Shown here: one piece after another, positions 1-8,758 of the stretch | How positions within the stretch are numbered: the stretch's first letter is position 1 | Layout of the letters: every line of letters begins with the position of its first letter | NCBI GenBank assembly: GCA_964502215.1 | Contig: CAZCUN010000006.1 | Coordinates: 25,003 to 89,002 of the forward strand | Reading direction: 5' to 3' | DNA: 64,000 nt | Source of the DNA: JAALLB01 sp964502215 | GTDB lineage: Bacteria; Pseudomonadota; Alphaproteobacteria; Rhizobiales; Rhizobiaceae | Made by a program: the position numbers and the translations under genes | Notes under the pieces: model-generated | Database searches by the model: none | What the model saw: the letters and a program-made list of their open reading frames with translations, nothing else | What the model was told of the DNA's origin: nothing

Positions 1-1
1 T

Positions 2-496
2 GATCCTGCACGCTTGAGTTATTTTGATGCGCAGGGTGTTTTAATTGGTGGGGATCAACCAACAAAAGAAATGCCGCTCCATTCTGCTTTTTATGAAACG
101 CGATCAAGTGCAGGGGCTGTGGTTCATTTGCATTCGTGCCATTCGGTCGCTCTTTCTATGATGGAAGATGTTGATGAAGATAATTTCCTGCCACCGCTTA
201 CGCCTTATGCAATTATGAAATTGGGTAAGGTCAAGCTCTTGCCATTCTTTATGCCGGGTGATCCTGCCATGGGAGAAGCAGTTCGTGGGCTTGCGGGAAA
301 GCGTTCTGCCGTAATGCTTGCTAATCATGGACCTGTGGTCGCTGGAAAAGATATTGAAGCGGCTTGCAATGCGATTGAAGAATTGGAAGATACCGCTCGT
401 CTTGCGATGATGACACGACATATGAATGCACGTGCATTAAGTGATGAGCATATTCAAGCGCTGGTAACAAAATTTGATGTGGAGTGGGACGATTGA
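2..496 (+). CDS. OtnC-like class II aldolase/decarboxylase, 3' part
   Basis: The reading frame is open to the left edge, so the N-terminus lies outside the window. The protein belongs to the class II aldolase/adducin family. By motif order it is closest to OtnC, 3-oxo-tetronate 4-phosphate decarboxylase of acid-sugar catabolism. Visible landmarks are TKEMPLH (acidic residue near the active site), VVHLHS (two zinc-ligand His) and ANHGPVVAG (the late metal-binding His). It overlaps the next gene, an OtnI-like isomerase, by 4 bp, and that pairing supports the otn assignment. Substrate specificity is inferred; a generic sugar-phosphate aldolase is the alternative. Confidence 0.8.
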   Translation, partial: DPARLSYFDAQGVLIGGDQPTKEMPLHSAFYETRSSAGAVVHLHSCHSVALSMMEDVDEDNFLPPLTPYAIMKLGKVKLLPFFMPGDPAMGEAVRGLAGKRSAVMLANHGPVVAGKDIEAACNAIEELEDTARLAMMTRHMNARALSDEHIQALVTKFDVEWDD

Positions 497-1260
497 CCAA
501 ATTTTCAGCCAATCTTGGATTCTTATGGAATGACATAAGCCTACCAGATGCCATTCGCGCTGCAAAAGCTGCTGGCTTTGATGCTGTAGAGTGCCATTGG
601 CCTTATGTTTTTGATGCGGGTGACGTCAAAGCTGCTCTGCAAGAAACTGGACTTAGAATGCTTGGGCTTAATACGGTACGTGGCAATCTTGAAGCTGGTG
701 AGAATGGTCTTGCTGCTTTGATAGGGCGCGAGAGTGAGGCGAGGGCTGCTATTGATCAGGCAATAGAATATGCCACCAAAATTGATACGCCAAATATTCA
801 TGTCATGGCTGGCTTTGCTGCTGGAGAAGAGCCTCATAAAACTTTTATTGCGAATTTAAAATACGCTTGTGCGCAAGCTGATAAACATAAGATTACAATC
901 GTGATTGAGCCACTCAATCATTATGATGCACCAGGGTATTTTCTTTCAACAACTGAACAGGCTAAAGCAATTATCGAAGAAGTTGGCGCGGATAATCTCA
1001 AACTGATGTTTGATTGCTATCATGTGCAGCTGATGGAAGGGGATTTGAGCAATCGCCTTAAAAAGCTTCAACCCATCATCGGTCATATCCAATTTGCTTC
1101 TGTTCCTGATCGCGGAATGCCAGATCATGGGGAAGTCAATTACGCGCACATTTTCACGGTGATCGCTGATATGGGCTATGTTGCGCCTTTGGGTGCTGAA
1201 TATAAATCACAATTGCAAACGGATGAAACGCTCGCTTGGATGAAACTGTTTGCCAGTTGA
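493..1260 (+). CDS. OtnI/Hyi-like 2-oxo-tetronate (hydroxypyruvate) isomerase
   Basis: A TIM-barrel xylose-isomerase-like protein of about 255 residues, the usual size for the hydroxypyruvate isomerase/OtnI family. Seen are IEPLNHYDAPGYFLS, LMFDCYHVQLMEGD, GHIQFASVPDRGMPDHGE and a late GAEYK, which carry the conserved metal-binding Glu, Asp, His/Gln and Glu. The chosen start is TTG at 493, which overlaps the upstream stop (TTGA) and has GGAG eight bases before it; a GTG at 484 in the same frame is possible. Co-translation with the OtnC-like gene suggests conversion of 2-oxo-tetronate or a similar C4 acid sugar. Confidence 0.8.
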   Translation: MTKFSANLGFLWNDISLPDAIRAAKAAGFDAVECHWPYVFDAGDVKAALQETGLRMLGLNTVRGNLEAGENGLAALIGRESEARAAIDQAIEYATKIDTPNIHVMAGFAAGEEPHKTFIANLKYACAQADKHKITIVIEPLNHYDAPGYFLSTTEQAKAIIEEVGADNLKLMFDCYHVQLMEGDLSNRLKKLQPIIGHIQFASVPDRGMPDHGEVNYAHIFTVIADMGYVAPLGAEYKSQLQTDETLAWMKLFAS

Positions 1261-1286
1261 GCGCAAGATGTTCTAAAAGCACTGTC

Positions 1287-2279
1287 ATGTATCACGCTAA
1301 CAAACAAAAAACCTTCGCCGTAGCGCCCATGATGGATTGGACGGATCGTCATTGCCGATTTTTTCATCGGTTGATGACAAAGCGTACGTTGCTTTATACG
1401 GAGATGGTTGTAGCGGATGCGATACTTCATGGGGATCGCGATTATCTGCTTGGCTACAATGATGAAGAGCATCCGCTAGCGCTCCAACTTGGGGGGAGTG
1501 ATCCTGATAAGCTTTCCAAGGCAGCAAAGGTTGCCGCTGAATATGGCTATGATGAAATTAATCTCAATGTTGGCTGCCCTTCTGATCGTGTTCAATCTGG
1601 AACCTTTGGTGCTTGCTTGATGCGTGAGCCTGAATTGGTTGGGCGATGTGTGGCTGCAATGAAAGAGGTTGTTGATATTCCTGTAACCGTTAAATGCCGT
1701 ATTGGGGTTGATGAGCAGGACACAAAAGTTGCACTTGATAATTTAGCGTATGAAGTCTGGGCTAGGGGAGCGGATGCGCTTTGGGTTCATGCGCGTAAAG
1801 CTTGGCTTGAAGGGCTGAGCCCAAAAGAAAACCGCGATATTCCGCCGCTTGATTATGGTCGTGTTTATGATTTGAAAGCGGAAAATACGAGTCATTTCAT
1901 AGGGATAAATGGTGGGGTTGAGGATTTGATTCAATCAGCGGAACATCTTGAGAAGTGCGATGGCGTGATGCTGGGCCGCGCTGCTTATCATAATGCATCT
2001 TTATTGCGAGTGGTGGATCAAGAAATATTTGGTGAAGATCAAGCGCCTATTTCGTTTGACGCAATTTTATCTGCAATGTGTGATTATGCTGAAATGCATT
2101 TGCGTAAAGGTGGAAAGCTTAATCAGATTACACGGCATATGATGGGCTTGTTTCAGGGAAGACCAGGGGCTCGACTGTACCGACGTATATTAAGCACGCA
2201 AGCTGTTAAACAAAGGGCAGATCAGCAAGTCTTGATAGAAGCCTTCAGTGCTGTAAGTATTGAAGCAGAAGCTGCTTAA
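1287..2279 (+). CDS. dusA: tRNA-dihydrouridine synthase A
   Basis: An FMN enzyme that reduces uridine to dihydrouridine in the tRNA D-loop. Seen: an N-terminal VAPMMDWTDRHCRFF segment, LNVGCPSDRV with the catalytic Cys, FGACLM, and HARKAWLEGLSPKENR, a DusA-type RNA/FMN-binding stretch. The frame is open upstream, but ATG 1287 places the conserved core about 10 residues from the N-terminus, as in the family, so the longer start at 1236 is rejected. Length is 330 residues, normal. It lies 26 bp after the isomerase gene on the same strand and may be cotranscribed, though the functions are unrelated. Confidence 0.93.
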   Translation: MYHANKQKTFAVAPMMDWTDRHCRFFHRLMTKRTLLYTEMVVADAILHGDRDYLLGYNDEEHPLALQLGGSDPDKLSKAAKVAAEYGYDEINLNVGCPSDRVQSGTFGACLMREPELVGRCVAAMKEVVDIPVTVKCRIGVDEQDTKVALDNLAYEVWARGADALWVHARKAWLEGLSPKENRDIPPLDYGRVYDLKAENTSHFIGINGGVEDLIQSAEHLEKCDGVMLGRAAYHNASLLRVVDQEIFGEDQAPISFDAILSAMCDYAEMHLRKGGKLNQITRHMMGLFQGRPGARLYRRILSTQAVKQRADQQVLIEAFSAVSIEAEAA

Positions 2280-2286
2280 TCTGGGC

Positions 2287-2739
2287 TTATTGAAGACTAG
2301 CTAATTTATTTGATGAGGCAAGTTGTGCGATTTGCTGTTTTGATAACTCCAGATGCACTTTTTCATCCGTAAGTTGAGCATATTCACCAGAAATTTCTAT
2401 TATAACCTGTTGTTCGTTTAGACCTATAATAATTTGTGTCAAAAAACCATTTTCATCTAAGATTGCATCTTCGATGTATCCAATAAGTTTACCACCTTTT
2501 GAATATGTGGGCATGCCAAGCCAACCATCATTAAGCTCATGTTCTGAGTATTCTTCGTTTTCAAATTCAAATTGAGAAAACCGTTCGTCGTTAAAGCTGC
2601 CTTCTGGTGCATATGCTAAAGCTTCTATTTTTGCTTCAGCTTCGCTGATATCTGTTGCATATGTATTTGTAGTAAATATTGCAGAAGAAATGATGATTGA
2701 AAGACCAATGGTTTGAGCAATCTTATTAAGAGCAGACAT
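2287..2739 (-). CDS. Secreted PRC-barrel-like protein, unknown function
   Basis: 150 residues with a clear signal peptide at the N-terminus (about 28 residues, hydrophobic stretch ending NTYATDI). Residues 75-125 read like a PRC-barrel (GMPTYSKGGKLIGYIEDAI, then a beta-rich FLTQIIIGL). The middle region is very acidic. PRC-barrel proteins of this size are common periplasmic proteins in Hyphomicrobiales, but their role is unclear. It converges with dusA, 7 bp from that gene's stop. A TTAA-N7-TTAA element lies 60 bp upstream of the start. Confidence 0.65.
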   Translation of the reverse strand: MSALNKIAQTIGLSIIISSAIFTTNTYATDISEAEAKIEALAYAPEGSFNDERFSQFEFENEEYSEHELNDGWLGMPTYSKGGKLIGYIEDAILDENGFLTQIIIGLNEQQVIIEISGEYAQLTDEKVHLELSKQQIAQLASSNKLASLQ

Positions 2740-3047
2740 TGTTTTTACCTTTCTTATTCAACCCCCGATTTCATAAAATGTGGGGTGAGGACGTACAATT
2801 AAGGTAAGATTAATATTAATTAAAGAATGTGCCATAATGCACACACTAGCTAACGTATTGATTTTTAATGATAAAAATTACTTGTTAACCTAACGTAATA
2901 TTTTCTGTTGGTATAACGCGAATGTGAGCAACCATTATGTTGCCATAGTCTGACATGGGCTTTACTACTAAGCCACCAAATTCTGGGCGTAAAGTGAGGG
3001 TTGCACTGTGCGAGGGATAACAGTTCTAATGTATGGAGTAGGTACAC
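2740..3047. other. Divergent intergenic region
   Basis: 308 bp between two divergent genes, so it should hold both promoters. It is AT-rich. It contains an exact TTAA-N7-TTAA spacing at 2799-2813 and a GGAG ribosome binding site just before the L,D-transpeptidase start. I could not identify a convincing -35/-10 pair with correct spacing, and no small ORF with a ribosome binding site. Confidence 0.4.
2799..2813. promoter_or_regulatory. Possible CtrA box (TTAA-N7-TTAA)
   Basis: TTAA, seven bases (ggtaaga), TTAA: the consensus spacing for the alphaproteobacterial cell-cycle regulator CtrA. It lies 60 bp upstream of the PRC-barrel-like gene. The surrounding DNA is very AT-rich and about three such matches are expected by chance in 64 kb of this composition, so this is weak evidence. 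Confidence 0.2.
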
Positions 3048-3620
3048 ATGTTAAACAGACGTAATTTTTTATCAGGCTTGAGTGCAATTTCGGCCTTTTC
3101 AAGTTTTCCGATCAGTGAAGCTTTTGCTGCTAAGAAAAAGAAGTTCAAAGTAAACCCAAAATATATTCCACAAAGTGTGAAATACAGATCTCGCTATAAA
3201 AAGGGTACTGTTGTTGTCGATGCGCAAAGCCGTTATCTTTATCTGATTGAAAGTCGTACGCGTGCGCGTCGTTACGGTGTTGGTGTTGGCAGAATTGCAC
3301 TTGCATGGTCAGGTACTGCAAAGATTAAACGGAAGGCAAAGTGGCCTAGCTGGACGCCTACACAAAATATGATCAAGCGTGAGCCTGAAAAATATGCGAA
3401 ATTTGCGGGCGGTGTTCCTGGTGGCCCTAACAACCCATTGGGCGCTCGTGCACTTTATCTTTACAAAGGTAAGCGTGACACATATTACCGTATTCACGGC
3501 ACAACTGCACCGTGGACAATCGGTACAGCCTCATCAAATGGTTGTATCCGTATGATTAATGAACACGTTGTTGATCTTTACGACCGCGTTCCTATCGGAT
3601 CTTCGGTTGTTGTGCTTTAA
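3048..3620 (+). CDS. L,D-transpeptidase (YkuD domain)
   Basis: Periplasmic cysteine transpeptidase acting on peptidoglycan cross-links or lipoprotein anchoring. The N-terminus MLNRRNFLSG followed by a hydrophobic run and AFA looks like a signal peptide, possibly Tat-type. The YkuD domain spans about residues 53-190 and holds YRIHGTTAPWTIG, with the conserved His, and SSNGCIRM, with the catalytic Cys near residue 165. Length (190) is typical of the short alphaproteobacterial ErfK/YbiS-like proteins. It stands alone between a divergent gene and its own terminator. Confidence 0.9.
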   Translation: MLNRRNFLSGLSAISAFSSFPISEAFAAKKKKFKVNPKYIPQSVKYRSRYKKGTVVVDAQSRYLYLIESRTRARRYGVGVGRIALAWSGTAKIKRKAKWPSWTPTQNMIKREPEKYAKFAGGVPGGPNNPLGARALYLYKGKRDTYYRIHGTTAPWTIGTASSNGCIRMINEHVVDLYDRVPIGSSVVVL

Positions 3621-3642
3621 ACAATAAGACTAATCGAAATGC

Positions 3643-3677
3643 AAAAGCCATCACAGGAAACTGTGGTGGCTTTTTTG
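3643..3677 (+). terminator. Rho-independent terminator of the L,D-transpeptidase gene
   Basis: AAAAGCCATCACAG, a GAAA loop, then CTGTGGTGGCTTTT and a T run. Fourteen paired positions with one G-T pair, 22 bp after the stop codon. Confidence 0.85.
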
Positions 3678-3739
3678 TTTGCTTGACGCAAAGCTTGTTA
3701 CCCCATAATCAATAGACAAATTATATTGGGATTATACTC

Positions 3740-4567
3740 TTGGTAGCATTGCCACCACTTTCTGAATTATTACCTTTTGTAGTTGCCTTGCTCGTTGCAG
3801 GCGGTGTTGCGGGCGTTCTTGCTGGTCTTTTTGGGATTGGCGGGGGAGCTGTTCTTGTACCTGTCTTTTACCAAATGCTTGGCGTGCTAGAAGTTGATGA
3901 AGCTATTCGGATGCATTTATCCGTTGGCACTTCTCTTGCTATTATTATTCCGACATCCATTCGTTCTTATATGGGGCATAAGGCTAAAGGTGCGGTAGAT
4001 ATGGAATTGTTAAAGGCTTTTACAATTTCTGTTCCTATTGGTGTTTTGCTCGCGACCTTATTGGTTGCAGGGCTTTCAAGTGGTGTGTTGCGTGCGGTTT
4101 TTGCATTTTTCTCGCTTGTGATTGCTTTAAAGCTTTTATTTGGCCGTGAAGACTGGAAACTTGCAAGTGATGTGCCGCGCGGGTTTGGCAAACACATTGC
4201 GGGTTCTATTATTGGTTTCTTCTCAACCTTTATGGGCATTGGCGGTGGTGTTTTTAATAATACGTTCATGACGCTTTTTGGGCGACCCATTCACCAAGCT
4301 GTTGCGACTTCTGCAGGAGTAGGTGTTTTAATTTCTATTCCGGGTATGATTGGTTATATTTGGGCAGGGTGGGGCGCTGCTAATTTGCCGCCATTCTCAA
4401 TTGGTTTTGTGAATATCTTAATGGTGCTGATTATTATACCAGTTACACTTTTGGTAACACCTATTGGCGTTAAACTTGCGCATGCATTAAGTAAGCGTAA
4501 GCTTGAAGTTGGATTTGGTATTTTTCTGATTGTTGTTGCTATCCGCTTTTTTGCTAGCTTGATATAA
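3740..4567 (+). CDS. Sulfite exporter TauE/SafE family permease
   Basis: Polytopic inner-membrane protein of 275 residues with about eight hydrophobic segments. Two repeated half-domains start with the family's glycine-rich signatures GVLAGLFGIGGGAVLVP (residues 24-40) and FSTFMGIGGGVFNN (about 161-174), as expected for TauE/SafE. Such proteins are thought to move sulfonates, sulfite or other small organic anions; the substrate here cannot be read. The start is a TTG with a weak GGGA upstream. The gene is monocistronic. Confidence 0.85.
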   Translation: MVALPPLSELLPFVVALLVAGGVAGVLAGLFGIGGGAVLVPVFYQMLGVLEVDEAIRMHLSVGTSLAIIIPTSIRSYMGHKAKGAVDMELLKAFTISVPIGVLLATLLVAGLSSGVLRAVFAFFSLVIALKLLFGREDWKLASDVPRGFGKHIAGSIIGFFSTFMGIGGGVFNNTFMTLFGRPIHQAVATSAGVGVLISIPGMIGYIWAGWGAANLPPFSIGFVNILMVLIIIPVTLLVTPIGVKLAHALSKRKLEVGFGIFLIVVAIRFFASLI

Positions 4568-4575
4568 GTAAGCTA

Positions 4576-4806
4576 TTAAGAGGATAAGCGTTCACGAGCC
4601 ATTCGCTTGCGACGGGTTTCGCGCCTAGGCTTTTGTTCTACGGTTTCCAGACGCTCAGGAAGACCATCCATGATGTTTGCGCGTTCTTCATGTGAATATG
4701 TCATCCACCCAGAGATTTCATCGCCTGTACGGCCACAACCAAAACAAAAGCCTGTTTTCATATCGATTGAGCAAACAAGGGTACATGGAGATTGAATGAC
4801 AGACAT
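4576..4806 (-). CDS. DUF1289 family small Cys-rich protein
   Basis: 76 residues. The conserved cysteine pattern SPCTLVCSIDMKTGFCFGCG followed by RTGDEI and WMTYSHEER is characteristic of DUF1289, a probable metal-binding family often found next to cobalamin genes in Rhizobiales. The tail is strongly basic (Arg/Lys). ATG 4806 is chosen because AAGAGG lies seven bases before it and the domain begins at once; the frame stays open upstream without support. It is divergent from the CobT-fold gene. Confidence 0.85.
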   Translation of the reverse strand: MSVIQSPCTLVCSIDMKTGFCFGCGRTGDEISGWMTYSHEERANIMDGLPERLETVEQKPRRETRRKRMARERLSS

Positions 4807-4970
4807 CTTTTGCCTCTTGTATAAGTATTTTGTGTGCAAGTCGTATTGTTCTAAGCAACCTTGCTGTGGACATTTACTATGCAATTACAATATGAAATTG
4901 CAACAACAAAGCTATAACAAATTCGGCATTATGATGTCGTATTAACATATAATATGAATTGAGAAATATA

Positions 4971-5936
4971 ATGAAGCAGAGAGAAAGCGGATTACCGTTT
5001 GATGATATTCGTAACCTAGTTGCGAACTTACCTGCAATGGATGAAGACGCTTCAAACCATACTGCTATGCAATTGGAAGAGGCAGATCATGCTTTTGCTG
5101 ATATTTGCAATTGGTATTCCGCAAGCAGTGGACGCTCGCCATCAATTCATAGACCTGCAGTAACTCTTTTTGCAGGAACGCATGCTTTAGAAAACCTGTT
5201 AGATCAAAGTGCATCAAGTGAAGCTTTGCTTGGGCTTGTTACGCAGATTTCAGAAGGTTCAGCATATATAAATCGTTTATGCCATCAATATGATGTTGGA
5301 TTAAAGGTTTTTGATTTAGCACTTCAAATTCCTGTTGAGGATATCGCGCAAGAAGCAGCTCTTGATGAAAAATCATGTGCGGGAACAATAGCCTTTGGCA
5401 TGGAGGCAATAGCGGGTGGGGCTGATCTGTTATGTGTGGCAGCATTAGAGACGCAACCTACATTATCAGCTCTAACTATTATTTCTGTGTTGGGTAATGT
5501 CGCTAGCGATGATTTGATTTTATTGAGAGGTAATGATCTTGAAGATGAAGCTGCGCATTTTGCAAGTGCTTTGACTAATGTTGAGGGTCACGAAAAGAAT
5601 AGCCTTGAGGTTTTGCGTAGGCTGGGTGGTCGAGAAACAGCTGCAATTTGCGGGGCGATTCTAGCGGCTAGATCACAACATATTCCTGTTTTGATTGATG
5701 GTTATACGGCACTTGCTGCAGCACTGGTACTGCATACACTTGAACCAGAATCGCTCGGCCACGTAAAACTAGCACAAATGCCTGAGAATATGGCAGTTGC
5801 TAGTCTTGTTGAAAAGCTTGGGCTTAAAACAATTATGAAATTTAATTATACGAAAAATGCTGAAGAAGGCTTATTGCTTGCTGCGGGTGTTGTGAAGTCT
5901 GCCTGTCTTTTATTGCAAGGCAAACCTACCGCTTAA
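4971..5936 (+). CDS. CobT-fold protein, probably catalytically dead
   Basis: Homologous along its length to nicotinate-nucleotide:dimethylbenzimidazole phosphoribosyltransferase (CobT, called CobU in Rhizobiales). It opens with SGLPFDDIRNL and keeps GLKVFDLAL, AFGMEAIAGGADLLC, LGGRETAA.CGAILAA and PVLIDGY. The segments that form the active site are changed: the GNHGV/GDHGV region reads FAGTHAL, the GEMGIGNTT loop reads ALETQPTLS, and the LGEGTGA motif carrying the catalytic Glu reads KNAEEGLL. The fold seems kept and the chemistry lost. ATG 4971 is preferred to a TTG at 4959 because family proteins start right before SGLPFDD. Its stop shares the TTAA palindrome with the convergent kinase gene. 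Confidence 0.8.
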   Translation: MKQRESGLPFDDIRNLVANLPAMDEDASNHTAMQLEEADHAFADICNWYSASSGRSPSIHRPAVTLFAGTHALENLLDQSASSEALLGLVTQISEGSAYINRLCHQYDVGLKVFDLALQIPVEDIAQEAALDEKSCAGTIAFGMEAIAGGADLLCVAALETQPTLSALTIISVLGNVASDDLILLRGNDLEDEAAHFASALTNVEGHEKNSLEVLRRLGGRETAAICGAILAARSQHIPVLIDGYTALAAALVLHTLEPESLGHVKLAQMPENMAVASLVEKLGLKTIMKFNYTKNAEEGLLLAAGVVKSACLLLQGKPTA

Positions 5937-7441
5937 GCAGCTTTTGTTTGCGTAGAATTTGTTTTTGCTTGTCTTGAAACACGATCAATGGGCAGATATG
6001 CAATTGCTTCAGTACCTTCGCGTAATTTTGATTTAAGATCGAAGCTTCCTTGGTGCATTTGGAGGAGTGCCTGAACAATAGTTAGACCAAGTCCTGTGCC
6101 TTGCTCTGCATTGTTAATTGCGATTGTGCCTTGACCAAATGAAGATAGAACAATTGGAATTTCATCTTCTGGGATGCCCGGGCCTGTGTCTTTAATTGAA
6201 ATGTATTGCCCACCTTTTGCAGTCCAACCAACTTTTACAGTAATCTCGCCACCGGCGGGTGTGAACTTCAATGCGTTTGAAACTAGATTGAGTGTAATCT
6301 GACGAATAGCGCGTTCATCAACCCAAATCGTAGGCATGTTTTCTTCATATTTCGTCGTAAGCGTAACGTTTTTCTGTTTCGCCTTGATGTTAATCATATG
6401 ACACGCTTCATCTACGACAGATATAAGCTTTACTTTTTCTTCTTTGAGTTCGTGTTTGCCAGCTTCAATTCTTGAAATATCAAGGATTTCATTAATCAAT
6501 TTTAAGAGGTGGGAACCAGAATTGTGAATATCACCCACGTATTCTTTGTAGTTTGCATTCTCAATCGGACCCATAAGTTCTTCACTCATGATTTCGGAGA
6601 ACCCAAGGATTGCGTTGAGGGGAGTTCTTAATTCATGGCTCATAGTTGCTAGAAATCGCGACTTTGCTAAATTTGCTTCTTCTGCTCTACTTCTGGCTGC
6701 TTCAGAAATTGATTTTTCTGTTTCCAATTCTGCAATCAGAATTTCTTTCGTCGTCGTGTATTCGAGCATCGTTATAACTGATTTTTTGAAACGATCAGCG
6801 ATCATGTAGAAGAAAACAATAGCGCAAAGGGTAATTGTCCCCATGAGTACCATTGCAGGTTCGTAGGTCATGATGAAGCGTGATGCCAGTATAATACTTG
6901 CAGGTGTAATCATCATAAGTGCTGCATGTCTAAATGCGTAAGTTAGCATACAGGTTACAGCTTGAAAAACTAAAATGGCTGAAAATTGAATAATAGCGTA
7001 TTGATTATTTCCACATGCAATACAATCAAGCGTCGTGTAGGTCGCCCAAACCATTGCAATCATAGCTTGAGCTGCAAAAAAGATATTACGCCATGTAGAT
7101 AGGCTCGCTTTATTACTCTTAGTTTTTTTAAGATATATTTTTGAAAGATAGCAAAGAATTACGTGCGAAAGAATTGTAATCACTGCCCATATGCTGGCAA
7201 TTAACCAGTTGAGCCAGAAGGAACTTACGATTGCAATCATTATAATTAGAATGGGCATTACAAATAATGCAGTTGCTTGATGTTGAGCAAAGCTTTTTAA
7301 TAAATCTTCTTCATAAGCTATCGTGCCATCACCAATAGCGTTTAAGCGGGAACGAAAATCCCGAACAGCACTGGAAGAGGCTGAACTCTTCTTGGAAACA
7401 TCGACGATGTTTTTATCAACTGATGTTGGAAAATGCTTCAT
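5933..7441 (-). CDS. Membrane sensor histidine kinase, PleC/DivJ-like
   Basis: 502 residues. The first 50 are cytoplasmic and are followed by about six hydrophobic segments (residues 55-215), then a short coiled linker, HisKA with SHELRTPLNAILGFSE (phospho-accepting His near 270) and a HATPase domain with N box NLVSNALKFTP, G1 DTGPGIPEDE and G2 GTGLGLTIV. The H-box region (FSEIMSEELMGPI and RIEAGKHEL) resembles PleC/DivJ/PdhS kinases that act on DivK and the CtrA pathway, but no regulator gene is adjacent, so the partner is inferred only. The sensing region is not a recognised ligand domain. Confidence 0.87.
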   Translation of the reverse strand: MKHFPTSVDKNIVDVSKKSSASSSAVRDFRSRLNAIGDGTIAYEEDLLKSFAQHQATALFVMPILIIMIAIVSSFWLNWLIASIWAVITILSHVILCYLSKIYLKKTKSNKASLSTWRNIFFAAQAMIAMVWATYTTLDCIACGNNQYAIIQFSAILVFQAVTCMLTYAFRHAALMMITPASIILASRFIMTYEPAMVLMGTITLCAIVFFYMIADRFKKSVITMLEYTTTKEILIAELETEKSISEAARSRAEEANLAKSRFLATMSHELRTPLNAILGFSEIMSEELMGPIENANYKEYVGDIHNSGSHLLKLINEILDISRIEAGKHELKEEKVKLISVVDEACHMINIKAKQKNVTLTTKYEENMPTIWVDERAIRQITLNLVSNALKFTPAGGEITVKVGWTAKGGQYISIKDTGPGIPEDEIPIVLSSFGQGTIAINNAEQGTGLGLTIVQALLQMHQGSFDLKSKLREGTEAIAYLPIDRVSRQAKTNSTQTKAA

Positions 7442-7559
7442 TTCGTTGGATTACTCAAAACTAACAAGTCACTAATGTGACAAAAACCTAATCAAATGTA
7501 TCTTATAATGGTTAATATGGTGTTATTGTTTGTACGAGTGAAATGTAATTTGGAAACTC

Positions 7560-8105
7560 ATGACCGTGCGTAGGCGCAATAAAATTCGTGACTTTACTTT
7601 AACCTTATTATTCTTTGGAATAATTGCATTTAGTTCTGCATGGCTTGCAAAACAAAATGAAGTAAGCTTGCAAGGAAAATATAAGATTATTGATGGAGAT
7701 AGTCTTATGGTTTCTGGCAGAGAAATACGCTTGCTGGGTATTGATGCGCCTGAGTATCGGCAAAGCTGCACTTTAGAAAATGAGCAAACATATCCATGCG
7801 GCAAACAATCTCGTTCATATTTGTCTAAGCTTGTAAAAACAGGGAAGCTAGACTGCATAGGATGGGAAGAAGATAAGTACCAACGTCTTCTTGCTGTGTG
7901 TAGTGCAGGGGAGCTTGAACTTAATGCTAGAATGGTGCGCGATGGTTGGGCAATTGCTTATGGTGATTATGAAAATGAAGAACATATTGCAAAAAATAAT
8001 AAAGCAGGTGTTTGGCAGGGAGGGTTTGAAAGTCCTTCCAGTTGGCGTGAAAATATGAAGGAAGCACATGCCATTGGTTGGCTTTCAAAATATTCATTTT
8101 GGTAA
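7560..8105 (+). CDS. Thermonuclease (SNase)-family protein
   Basis: 181 residues. An N-terminal hydrophobic segment (about residues 11-28) serves as signal peptide or anchor. The SNase/TNase fold follows, with IIDGDSLMV, REIRLLGIDAPEY (metal-binding Asp and catalytic Arg/Glu region) and a C-terminal LNARMVRDGWAIAYG. Alphaproteobacterial homologues are secreted or membrane-tethered nucleases, but activity here is untested. ATG 7560 has GGAA upstream. It is followed 36 bp later by the GST gene. Confidence 0.85.
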   Translation: MTVRRRNKIRDFTLTLLFFGIIAFSSAWLAKQNEVSLQGKYKIIDGDSLMVSGREIRLLGIDAPEYRQSCTLENEQTYPCGKQSRSYLSKLVKTGKLDCIGWEEDKYQRLLAVCSAGELELNARMVRDGWAIAYGDYENEEHIAKNNKAGVWQGGFESPSSWRENMKEAHAIGWLSKYSFW

Positions 8106-8141
8106 GGCTCTGAAATTTATAAGTAAACTGGGAAACTTGAT

Positions 8142-8756
8142 ATGAAAATTTATGATGGTGGTAGAGCGCCTAACCCAAGGCGGGTTCAAATATTTTTAAA
8201 AGAAAAAGGGTTGGAGATTGAGACTCAACAAGTCGATCTTAATGCACTTGAACACCGCAAGCCTGAATTACTCAAGAAAAATCCAACTGCAACAATTCCT
8301 TTTCTTGAGTTGGATGATGGTACAATTATTTCTGAGACGGTAGCGATTTGTCGTTATCTTGAAGAGCTGCACCCTGAACCAAACTTGTTTGGTAATACAG
8401 CGATTGAACGTGCAGAGATTGAGATGTGGAATAGGCGTGTTGAATTTGGATTTTTCTTACGCGTCGCACATTCTTTTAGACATCTGCACCCAGCTGCGGA
8501 GGTTCTAGAGGGGGAGCAAATTGAACAATGGGGACTTAAAAACCAAAAGCTTGCAATTGAGTATATTCAAATTCTGGATGATCAACTTAGTTCAAATGAA
8601 TATATTGCTGGGCCAAGGTTTAGCATCGCTGATATTACAGCTTTTGTTGCGTTTCAATTTTTCAAACCAGCGCGTATTCAATTACCCGAAAAAGGATTGG
8701 AGCATTTCAAGCGATGGGTAGATGTTGTTTCTGCCCGATCTAGTATGGAATTATAA
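8142..8756 (+). CDS. Glutathione S-transferase
   Basis: 204 residues with the two-domain GST layout: thioredoxin-like N-terminus (NPRRVQIFLKEKGLEIE, cis-Pro in TATIPFLELDDG, glutathione-binding SETVAICRYLEE) and an all-helical C-terminus with FSIADITAFVAFQF. The first motif has no active-site Cys, so a Ser/Tyr- or Asn-assisted class is likely. Only 2 bp separate it from the uracil-DNA glycosylase-family gene, so the two are cotranscribed. Confidence 0.9.
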   Translation: MKIYDGGRAPNPRRVQIFLKEKGLEIETQQVDLNALEHRKPELLKKNPTATIPFLELDDGTIISETVAICRYLEELHPEPNLFGNTAIERAEIEMWNRRVEFGFFLRVAHSFRHLHPAAEVLEGEQIEQWGLKNQKLAIEYIQILDDQLSSNEYIAGPRFSIADITAFVAFQFFKPARIQLPEKGLEHFKRWVDVVSARSSMEL

Positions 8757-8758
8757 AA

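Noticed and set aside
2865..3047. 60-codon minus-strand frame in the intergenic region
   Set aside because: No ribosome binding site, unnatural composition and it abuts the start of the L,D-transpeptidase gene.
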